DNA of 64,000 bases from an uncultured Dongia sp. Lineage in GTDB: Bacteria > Pseudomonadota > Alphaproteobacteria > Dongiales > Dongiaceae. Shown in pieces: positions 8,501 to 13,997 of this stretch. The notes beneath the pieces were generated by a model. The model was not told the origin of the DNA. It did no database searches and saw only the letters and a program-made list of their open reading frames with translations. Made by a program: the position numbers and the translations under genes. Location: positions 122,386 through 186,385 of the forward strand of contig NZ_CAKZGO010000024.1 of NCBI RefSeq assembly GCF_936916975.1, written 5' to 3'. The stretch's first letter is position 1, and every line of letters begins with the position of its first letter.

Positions 8501-11141
8501 GGCCAACGACAAGGCCGGCGCCGATGGCTGGAACAGCCCGGTGATTTCCAAGATCACCTATGACGGCAAGGACTACACCGACGGCGACAACGACGGCGAT
8601 ATCGTGGTCGAAACCGCCGCCGGCACCCTCACCATCTACACCAAGGATGTGGGCGCCAACGAGGCGGGCGATTACGGCTTCTCGTCGAAGGCGGTCGCCG
8701 CCGACACGCCGCTTGAATTCGACTACTGGGTCACCGACACCGACAACGACCCGGTCGAGGGTACACTCACCGTGACGGTACTGAACGTCGCCGCGAACGA
8801 GGCACCGGCGGCAACGAATGTGAATGCCAGCGGCAATGAGGATACGGTCATCACCGTCACCCTCGCCGGCACGGATAGCGACGGCACGATCGCTGCCTTC
8901 AAGCTCGCGACCCTGCCCGCCAACGGCACGCTCTACCTGGCCGACGGCGTGACCCTGGCCCAGATCGGGGTCGAATATGCCTCCGGCTCGTTCAAGTTCC
9001 AGCCGAGTGCGAACTATAACGGCCCGGCCAGCTTCACCTACACGGTGAAGGACGATGACGGCGCCTTTGATGCGACGGCGGCAACGGCGTCGATCACCGT
9101 GAACCCGGTCAACGACGCACCGGTCCTCAACGCTGCCCTGACCCCGGTTCTCACCGCCATCGCCGAGGATTCCGGTGCGCCCTCGGGCGCCGTTGGCACC
9201 CTCGTCTCGGCCATTGCCGGCACCTCGGGCATCGCCAATGTGACGGATTTGGAAGGCAATTCGATCGGCATCGCCATCACCGGCAAGACTGGCGCAGGCA
9301 GCTGGTGGTACTCGATCGACGGCGGCGCGAACTGGCTGACATTGGGCGCGCCCAACGACGACACGGCGCGTCTGCTGAATGCGTCGGCCCTAGTCTATTA
9401 CCAGCCGGCCGCCAACGAGGAAGGGGCCAACATCGCCAACATTACCTTCCGGGCCTGGGACCAGACCTCCGGCAGCAATGGCGCCACGGCCGATACCAAT
9501 CCGGGCAATGGTGGCAGCACGGCATTCTCTTCCGCCACGGATACCGCTGCCATCACGGTTACCCCGGATGTCGCGCCGGTGGCTTATGACAACTACAAGC
9601 AGGCGGTTGTGACGCAATCGGGCGGGGACACGGTGCAGATCGTCGATCAGCAGTTTGGCGCAGCACCCACATTCACTATTGCTGCTAATGCAAACTCCGC
9701 GGCGGATGCAAACTGGGTTCGTAACGACGCCGTGTATGTCTTCCAAGGAACTAATGAGCTTGAGTTGGTGGATGACAACGGCAGTTCAAATGGCGGCTCA
9801 GGATCGGCGAAAGTCTATTCGCAAGCTTTCACGCTGCAAGCAGGGCAGACGGGCGTGGTTACCTTCGACGTAGATATTCCGGACTCCAGCTTCGGCAATG
9901 GAGATGTTCTGTCCTGGCAGCTCTATAGTTGGAATGGAAGTAGCTATGTTGTGGTTGCCGGAAAGAATGGCACGCATACTACAAACGCGGATTCGAACGG
10001 CTTCTCGATATCTATCGATGCTGCTGTCAGCAATACGAAGTACCGCGTTTTCTTCGAAGCCAAGGACAACACTAGCAACAGCCAAGATTACAATGCGGAA
10101 ATTGACAACTTCGAAATCTCCGTTACCAACCCGTTGGTAACCAACACCACCAACGCGACCGGCAATGTCCGTACCGACGCCATGAACCTGCCGGGCAGCA
10201 GCGATCCTTGGGGTGCGACCGATACCAATGGAACCGAGGCGACGACGCTTCAGGTGTTCGTCAGCGGGGTCTGGACGACTGTCGCCGGGGGTGCCGGCAC
10301 CGTGGTTGATACGCCGAATGGTACGCTGACCATCTCGCAGGACGGAGCTTATACATTCGTGCCGGATGCGGATATCGCCAATGTCGGCGAACAGGATGTC
10401 GTGCAATACCGGTTGCGGCAGGACGATGGCGATTTCGACACCGCCAATCTGGTGCTGGGGATCGGCAGTTCGGCTTATGTTGAACCGACTGCAACCAATG
10501 TCACCGGCAACAGCAGCGGAACCGGCAATGCGGATATCCTGCTGGGCAACGACGCCGATAATAACATGAATGGTGGCAACAGTGATGACCGCTTGGAAGG
10601 CCGTGGCGGCAACGATACGCTGACAGGTGGTAGTGGAACCGACTTCCTGTTCGGCGGCAGCGGCAACGATGTCCTTGTCTATGACAACGCCGACTTCTTC
10701 GATGGCGGCGCCGATCGCGACACGCTGCGTTTCGACGGGACCGGGACGTTGAGCTACGACGACGCCAAGTGGAACGACATCGAAGTGGTCAACCTCAATA
10801 GCAATAGCTCTGAGGCAACTTTGAGTCTGTCGCTCGCGGATGTGCTCGATATCCTGGCAGAGAATGGCGGTGTCGAAAAAGACGGCGGCGGAACTCACCA
10901 GAATGGCGGTATCAACATTGCACTGTTCGTTACAGGTCAGACCGGATCCAACGACGACAATGTTGCGCTGAACGGCGCCGGCTGGTCTGATACCGGCAAC
11001 AATGTCACTGCGGATATGGGCAACGGCAGTCAGACATTCAGCATCTTTACGCACAACAATAGCGGCAATCCGGTCTATGTCGCCGTGGCGAATGGCATGG
11101 ATATGTCACTTAATGGTGGTTCGCAGTTCGAAGTGAGCTAA
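1..11141 (+). CDS. Giant repeat-built RTX/VWA surface or secreted protein (5' truncated)
   Basis: The frame is open from base 3, so the true start lies upstream; about 3,712 residues are visible. Reading in order: three tandem units of about 303 residues (1-2530); a long run of Ig/VCBS-like repeats with recurring DxDGD and DDGP motifs (2530-7730), of which 4580-6080 resembles DUF5801-type RTX-associated repeats; a von Willebrand A domain with MIDAS motif DVSGSMG at 7770 (about 7750-8480); cadherin-like and VCBS-like modules (8480-9590); an AT-richer beta-sandwich-like module (9610-10130); RTX nonapeptides of GGxGxD type (10530-10740); and a C-terminal region typical of type I secretion substrates. 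It is likely exported by an ABC/MFP/TolC system and acts as a calcium-stiffened adhesin or biofilm protein. No transporter gene for it lies in this window. Family role is known; the specific ligand is not. Confidence 0.85.
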   Translation, partial: FTLTIAGGGTVTITGATGGTENIAGARAAFLADLIDGNGANLTVTLQEHDSRDVTLTMQSTIGGTQTTGDTAFAIVDAVAAQPALTDPSDQATTETGAASTTFTVTTTATLADFGDGSEQQYVLIKTPDAGWSLGTVLIDGAPATAIPGGLALFPGYTAFAVSIAADAADGSQGQVGVSIVVNGPGNVAADTTKTIEIKAVAIDAEAGFGLDSANDIAQVTQTVDLKIVDRVGGNSDVNYTGGGEGGYEDGQSSSAGQTSADPVNGLLSLAFNLKATATDPGDTVSQTTIGGIPSGATATWTQGGFTLTFGPGSSTITATSGGTGTDASRAAFLADLIDGNGANLTVTLAEHDSRDVNLTMQSVIGGQSTNIDTAFAAVDAVAAQPALVDPANESKQESGAASTNFTVTTTATFADFDDANEAQYILIKNPDAGWSLGTVTIDGVPATAIGGGLTDYPGYTAFAVSTQADANDGSKGSVNLVIEVNGPGDVAASTTKSIEIRAVAIDTEIGAGLGTGNDKAEVTQFVDLTITDRTGGTDSVTLKTDPALGYEDGQPTSAGQNTADAANSQLTLVFTMKVTPTDPTDPVDQAVIGGIPTGATATWTDGVHTLTFAAGSNIITAISGGTENVAGTRAAFLAALESAGGADISVKLAEHDSRDVTLTMNSTVGGTLSGGDHTETATVDAVAAQPSINDSGDQSQAESGSSRTIFSFQTTANFADFADANENQYILIKDFAPGWTLDNLLVNLTEVWASAIDGATLGYPGYSAYLVNDFVDTGSGSISVIVAVGGPGNVPPGGSQQLVEIKSVAIDAVDGSDLTTTNNVAEATQTVNFTVTDTTPTVSAVQTTIRVDEDGFAAGNKDAADDAIGDDTSTDAVTFNGNFSYSTGKDAITSITLGTTGGLTGLTTLDNLPVKTVWDAGTKTLTGFADTDNDGVMDNGERPVFTLAVTNVTSGAYTFTLNEPVRHDAANGGAGANFEDDKSFAINIQVTDADGSPSNVGSATINIDDDTPTARNDTDSVANLLTTTGNVITGLDTTSGAAGVDSKGADGAVVDSVRQNPVYGNSFDNDGSNQFTVTGQYGQLTMNTDGSYSYTRFGTGPLDAVDHFEYALKDGDGDVSTALLDITIADKGTTLTLPVAGQAGALVDEKGLPLGTGELADSALNSDESEKVNGTISFAAPDGVASIQIGTTILTLAQLTTAGTYPLTVADAGGHVGTLVLTGYAAGVLSYTYTLTQNTNGEGTHDDFVVKVTDSDGDFSNGTLVINIKDDAPIANFDNGGTIGSGITANGNVLTNDVLGADGAVATIPVGGVIGVVLGNDPVSKTTGVSTSIVGNFGTLILHADGSYTYVAKPNAQIPIGGTDIFSYTIEDSDGDRAVTQLAITVTPTSIIVAPADKTVDEAALDLVKDLGDLGPGTVTGSLPASADESVSGSLTLPAGVNVIPQSNVPTTFGLFSIDASGNYTYTLVKNSLDHTSDLPNTNPASRNPDNVQETFTIQLQDGVGNTGQTSIVIHIKDDVPSVTLQGIIPTLTVDESDFTFDATADFSGLFQTVAGADGLAAPVAYSLGILIPGLPTNLFDVLEGHQILLVINNQGEVEGRLYLPTDINGLPTGPIAFTVSVDSAGVVTLDQDRAISHPNDTNPDDSVSLIATAITLTASVTDNDGDTSSATANIGDKLVFKDDGPALTLVTPLEALTVDETDFTQNASVNINTLFSIQFGADGPLQISASNLTPAKVFSLAVKSPIITETNLIDIATGQSIKLFQVDAHTIVGKVGVQDAAIFTITIDNNGVLTLDQHSAVQHPTNDPNEPVTMGLADLVTVTFTIRDGDKDLDSETLQIGDKFVFKDDGPSNSATSIGAVGIILDESNGTGSGNDGVNPGIIAAATVQSLFNPVEYGHDGPGAVSYKLQATNNAPAGLWLSGQSAPADQILLVKISDTEYQGKVGGIGATAFSITINPLTGQVTVTQLLTLEHAQDGGPGAAHDDLASLAASIFVVQRVTDHDGDFSEAASATPLAIGFQDDGPRATADSQLASVDDNVVNHNIGTVAGLLLNDGYGADGPAASNAITIAQGSLNGTVTISGGNLLYTSATNVVPGANQTETFTYTITDKDGDTTTATFSVLLTDTKATFSLAPVNSSVDEEGLTGGNVGDSYASGDLAGQAISVTNQALNINYGTDVPGTVTFDAGQPGLTGLTTAGGTPVNIAILGTGEVVGYTGGVVPTTTGAGSVVFFASLNASGTGSYNFTLVKPLDHPTANTEDDKVLTFAITAKDAEGEGSPATFTVTVDDDGPIAVNDGTTAVVALNSAVGGNVLTNDFGGADGKDSVIGIKLSSDASFSVPGTLNVPGGSLTMGANGQWTFTQTGAVASPDTYTFTYLMKDKDGDTAQATFTVDVINAVKPSFSDAVAVVDEDGLIGGANPHLTVAQGAGDLVGGSGVSEAVYNGTVAVNWNGNTGTLALGIDQAQLNTITLHSGGSPLLANVTGIGTQTLVIKDGVGNPVMEITINNSGQYQVTLKQSIEHSNASNGDNENTTDPILPVTVTATNSAGSASQLLNITIDDDQPTTVNDAISVNESTTTGANVMFILDVSGSMGWGKDADSAPTGGNPTRLTLAKNAILATIQKYVDANGGYDINGNNANVKFQLVLFSSATSNPTTVWVTASATNAAGSIQAYVNAAGLGSNATNYDNPLIAAQTAFNNSGKLNGAVNVSYFLSDGAPNEGSTGDGQNNENGPTAGTTDDDGIGVNEEAAWKGFLTNNDIMSYAIGIGPSVSVVDGPTPAGSGQGNDELDPIAYDGKNEVNLNAISVANLDDLGAVLGGTVGGAINGNVLANDKAGADGWNSPVISKITYDGKDYTDGDNDGDIVVETAAGTLTIYTKDVGANEAGDYGFSSKAVAADTPLEFDYWVTDTDNDPVEGTLTVTVLNVAANEAPAATNVNASGNEDTVITVTLAGTDSDGTIAAFKLATLPANGTLYLADGVTLAQIGVEYASGSFKFQPSANYNGPASFTYTVKDDDGAFDATAATASITVNPVNDAPVLNAALTPVLTAIAEDSGAPSGAVGTLVSAIAGTSGIANVTDLEGNSIGIAITGKTGAGSWWYSIDGGANWLTLGAPNDDTARLLNASALVYYQPAANEEGANIANITFRAWDQTSGSNGATADTNPGNGGSTAFSSATDTAAITVTPDVAPVAYDNYKQAVVTQSGGDTVQIVDQQFGAAPTFTIAANANSAADANWVRNDAVYVFQGTNELELVDDNGSSNGGSGSAKVYSQAFTLQAGQTGVVTFDVDIPDSSFGNGDVLSWQLYSWNGSSYVVVAGKNGTHTTNADSNGFSISIDAAVSNTKYRVFFEAKDNTSNSQDYNAEIDNFEISVTNPLVTNTTNATGNVRTDAMNLPGSSDPWGATDTNGTEATTLQVFVSGVWTTVAGGAGTVVDTPNGTLTISQDGAYTFVPDADIANVGEQDVVQYRLRQDDGDFDTANLVLGIGSSAYVEPTATNVTGNSSGTGNADILLGNDADNNMNGGNSDDRLEGRGGNDTLTGGSGTDFLFGGSGNDVLVYDNADFFDGGADRDTLRFDGTGTLSYDDAKWNDIEVVNLNSNSSEATLSLSLADVLDILAENGGVEKDGGGTHQNGGINIALFVTGQTGSNDDNVALNGAGWSDTGNNVTADMGNGSQTFSIFTHNNSGNPVYVAVANGMDMSLNGGSQFEVS

Positions 11142-11165
11142 CAACCTTAAATACGCGTAGTGAAA

Positions 11166-11190
11166 GGCGGGGCCATGTGCCCCGTCTTTT
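11166..11190 (+). terminator. Rho-independent terminator after the giant gene
   Basis: An 8-bp GC-rich stem (11166-11173 with 11179-11186, one G-U pair) and a 5-nt loop are followed by TTTT at 11187-11190. It lies 25 bp after the stop codon of the giant gene. Confidence 0.8.
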
Positions 11191-11333
11191 CATTTGGCCC
11201 CGGCAGCTGAGATTTCTGGGCATCAGCAGTTTGCCGATCACGCCCGGTTCCATGACCGAAGCGGCATCAACACTGCACCGTTGGCAGGAGTCGGGCAATT
11301 TGCCCAACTGGGATAAAGGCGTATCATCAACCC

Positions 11334-11954
11334 ATGCTGCCGCAGCATCCCATGATGCCGATCGCGATTGACCCCATGACGGCGCGTTGGGCGGCGGAAC
11401 ATGCCGACCGGCGCTGGGCGCTTTTTCTCCGGTTCTGGCAGGATCTGGCTCTGCGTCTTGGCCGCCTGCCAACCCGCCGCGACCTTGATCCTGCGGACCT
11501 TACCGCGGCACTCCTCCCCAGCATTTTTCTGATCGATATCCTGCCGGCGGACGACAAGGTGCCGCGCATCCGTTTCCGCTTCCGCCTGCTGGGCACCGAG
11601 ATCATGCTGCATGAGACCGTGCGCGCCGGCAGCTATCTCGATGAATTGGGCAGCGAAGCGGATCTCTCCGAGATCGAACAGCAATATCACGCGGCCATGG
11701 CCGGCCGCATCCAGTTGCGGGCGGCAACCTTGTTCTGGGAGAGCCGCGACAAGGATCATATCGGCTACCATGTGCTGATGCTGCCCCTCGGCAGTCAGGA
11801 GGTGGGTGGTCATGAGGTGGGCGGCGATGATGGCGGTGTCGCTCATCTCATCGGCTGTGCCATCTATGATGACGAACACCACATCTCGACTCAATCCGAG
11901 TCGATAAATTCCCTGCTGCGGGCCGGCTTGCCGACCAAGCGGGTCACACGCTAA
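11334..11954 (+). CDS. PAS_5-family sensory protein
   Basis: The 206-residue soluble protein has the layout of the alphaproteobacterial PAS_5 (DUF1457) family: an N-terminal helix containing RWALFLRFW, then LPTRRDLDPADL, then FLIDIL and RFRFRLLGTEI, which form the PAS-like core. No output domain is attached, so it would act as a stand-alone sensor or partner protein; the ligand is unknown. A second ATG at 11352 could be used instead. A Gly/His-rich loop (SQEVGGHEVGGDDGG, around residues 153-167) is unusual and may be a local expansion. It sits alone between a terminator and a small membrane protein gene. Confidence 0.7.
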   Translation: MLPQHPMMPIAIDPMTARWAAEHADRRWALFLRFWQDLALRLGRLPTRRDLDPADLTAALLPSIFLIDILPADDKVPRIRFRFRLLGTEIMLHETVRAGSYLDELGSEADLSEIEQQYHAAMAGRIQLRAATLFWESRDKDHIGYHVLMLPLGSQEVGGHEVGGDDGGVAHLIGCAIYDDEHHISTQSESINSLLRAGLPTKRVTR

Positions 11955-12010
11955 AACCACCGGAATGCGCCGCGCGGAAACCACGGGGCCATTTCATCTG
12001 ACAAGAAGGC

Positions 12011-12403
12011 ATGATGCGCATGGCTGCCGCGGCACCGATCACGACGTTGAAACCCGCCGATCTCGCCCGCCGTTACGGGCCCTGGGTGCTGCTGATGCTG
12101 CTCGCCCTGGCGTTCGGGCTGTATGGCCGCTATGGCCTCATCGAGAACACGCCTGTCGGGCTCATGTGCCAGAGCGCCGATCCCGCCTGGTTCTGCCCGC
12201 TGCGCGAAGGGCTGATCCAGTTTAATTTCTGGAATGGCTGGAGCTGGGCCGCCATGACCGGCGGTGTCCTGGCCCTGCTGTTCGGCTGGCGTGCGGCGAT
12301 CATGCTCGGCCTCGCTACCGGGGCCGCCGGCCTCGTCCTCTACAATGCGGGTCCGGCGGGCTTTGGAATGCTGCTGGCGCTTATGCGCCTCGTGCGGCGC
12401 TGA
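12011..12403 (+). CDS. Small membrane protein of unknown function
   Basis: I do not recognise this 130-residue protein. It has a charged N-terminus, a hydrophobic segment around residues 25-43, a loop with two cysteines in the segment MCQSADPAWFC, and two further hydrophobic segments around 74-92 and 96-125, so three membrane spans are likely. A purine-rich ribosome-binding site (AAGAAGG) lies just upstream; ATGs at 12011, 12014 and 12020 all compete. Its 3' end overlaps the end of the convergent ndvC-like gene by 23 bp, which leaves no room for a terminator between the two. The pair of cysteines flanking a short loop could form a disulfide on the outside face. Confidence 0.6.
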   Translation: MMRMAAAAPITTLKPADLARRYGPWVLLMLLALAFGLYGRYGLIENTPVGLMCQSADPAWFCPLREGLIQFNFWNGWSWAAMTGGVLALLFGWRAAIMLGLATGAAGLVLYNAGPAGFGMLLALMRLVRR

Positions 12404-13997
12404 CGCCGGACTTGGCGGCTTGGCGCCATGCGCCGGCGATGTTCAGCGTGTAGACCAGCAGCAACCCGCACCAGCTGAGTGATTGCCAGTTGAGCGGGCC
12501 CTCCGCCCAGGCGAGATAAAGCGCACAGCCGACGAAGATGACGGAGAGCGCGCGTTCCTCGCGACCATCAGGGATCGGCTGCAGCAGGCTGCCGCTGCGA
12601 ATCTGCAGCAGCAGGAAAGCCGCAGCCGGCACGGCATAGGCGGCCAGCGGAAAGCCGCGATAGCGCCCGTCGAAGGCCAGCGCCAGCGCCACGGTCGCCG
12701 CACCCAGCAAGACCAGGAGGCGCAACAGCGACGCCACCGGCACAGGCCGCGTCTCCCGCGCCATCAGCCATCGTGTGGCGGCATTCAGCGGCGCGGTCGC
12801 GATCTCGGTTCCACCACGCAGCGCAAGCAGCAGCACGGCCAGGGCCTGCAGCAGCAGCCCGGTCTCGACCGCAAGATCGGCAAGGGTCAGATAGATCAGC
12901 GAGGCGCGTTCGACCTGCAGCACGATGAGGGCACCTGCCGCCATGGCACCCAGCGCATAACCGCCGGCGTCACGCAGGCTCGTCACGGAAGGCCGCGCCA
13001 GCCCCAATGCACCCAGCCCGATCAGGATGCCGATGCCGGCCAGATACGGCCAGTTCGGATGATTGCTGACCGGCTTGAACCAGTCGAACTTGGCGTGGCG
13101 CTCCGCATCGAACACGCCCCAATAACCACCGACGGCACCTTCCTGATGCCGCTTCCACGGCTGGTCGAAGGCCTCGATGAAATTGTAATCGAGGTTCTTC
13201 GTCTTCGCGTAGACCAGGAAGTCGCGCAGGTAACGCGCCTGGTCGACGATGCTGGGGATGGCGTCCTCCCGTGCGCGGCCGGCCGAGGGCCAGCCGGTCT
13301 CGCCGATCATCAGGCGGTGGCCGGGAAACTGCCGCGCCATCTCCTCCATCACAAATTCGATATGCACCACCGCATCGCTGGACGGTGCCGGATCGTCTTC
13401 CCAATAGGGCAGGATGTGGATGGTGAGATAATCGACCGCATCGACCAGCACCTGCGGCGCCTTCTGCCAGAAGCCCCAGACATCGGCATAGGTCACCGGC
13501 ACGCTGGTCGCAGCCTTCACGCGGGTCACCAATGCCGCCAGCGTTTCGCCGCTCTGCTCGCCGCGCAGCAAGACCTCATTGCCGACGATGATCGCCTTCA
13601 CCGCCTGTGGATAGGCGTTGGCAAGCTCGATCGCCTTTTCGATCTGCGGTTCGAAGCTCTTGGGTTCGCTGCTGATCCAGATGCCGAGCAGCACCTGCAT
13701 GCCGCGTGCGGCAGCCAGCGGCACCACCTGGTCGAGGCCCTGGTCGGTGGCGTAGATGCGCACGCATTCGGTGATCGGCTGCAGCTGGGCCAGGTCTTCC
13801 TCGATCTGTGCCGGCGGGATCACCAGGCTGCGGTCATAGGGTGTCTGGTCGCCACGGAAGGGGGTATAGCTCACGCAATGGAGCTTGGGTTCCGGCGCCG
13901 GCGGCAACTCGACGCCGCGCCCGAGATAGGCCCAGAACGCGACGGACAGTAGCGTCGCAAGAAGCAACGGCACGCCCCAGATGCGCAGCACCGTCAC
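12381..13997 (-). CDS. ndvC: NdvC-like GH17 beta-glucan enzyme with membrane tail
   Basis: The 538-residue protein has an N-terminal membrane anchor (about 5-25), a GH17 catalytic domain (about 38-305) and a hydrophobic C-terminal half with roughly seven to eight spans. The two GH17 glutamates are visible: E141 in VGNEVL (acid/base) and E233 in GETGWPS (nucleophile). Size and fold match Bradyrhizobium NdvC, implicated in beta-1,6 linkages of cyclic beta-1,3;1,6-glucans. The start is GTG at 13997, overlapping the stop of the upstream gene as GTGA, so translation is probably coupled; an in-frame extension to 14180 is rejected because it lies wholly inside the upstream gene. It could instead be a plain transglycosylase trimming glucan made by its neighbour. 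Confidence 0.75.
   Translation of the reverse strand: MTVLRIWGVPLLLATLLSVAFWAYLGRGVELPPAPEPKLHCVSYTPFRGDQTPYDRSLVIPPAQIEEDLAQLQPITECVRIYATDQGLDQVVPLAAARGMQVLLGIWISSEPKSFEPQIEKAIELANAYPQAVKAIIVGNEVLLRGEQSGETLAALVTRVKAATSVPVTYADVWGFWQKAPQVLVDAVDYLTIHILPYWEDDPAPSSDAVVHIEFVMEEMARQFPGHRLMIGETGWPSAGRAREDAIPSIVDQARYLRDFLVYAKTKNLDYNFIEAFDQPWKRHQEGAVGGYWGVFDAERHAKFDWFKPVSNHPNWPYLAGIGILIGLGALGLARPSVTSLRDAGGYALGAMAAGALIVLQVERASLIYLTLADLAVETGLLLQALAVLLLALRGGTEIATAPLNAATRWLMARETRPVPVASLLRLLVLLGAATVALALAFDGRYRGFPLAAYAVPAAAFLLLQIRSGSLLQPIPDGREERALSVIFVGCALYLAWAEGPLNWQSLSWCGLLLVYTLNIAGAWRQAAKSGVSAARGA

Noticed and set aside
9610..10130. Insertion sequence or recombined gene fragment inside the adhesin gene
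   Set aside because: The frame is continuous, there are no terminal inverted repeats or target duplications, and the segment codes for a plausible domain; only the base composition is odd.
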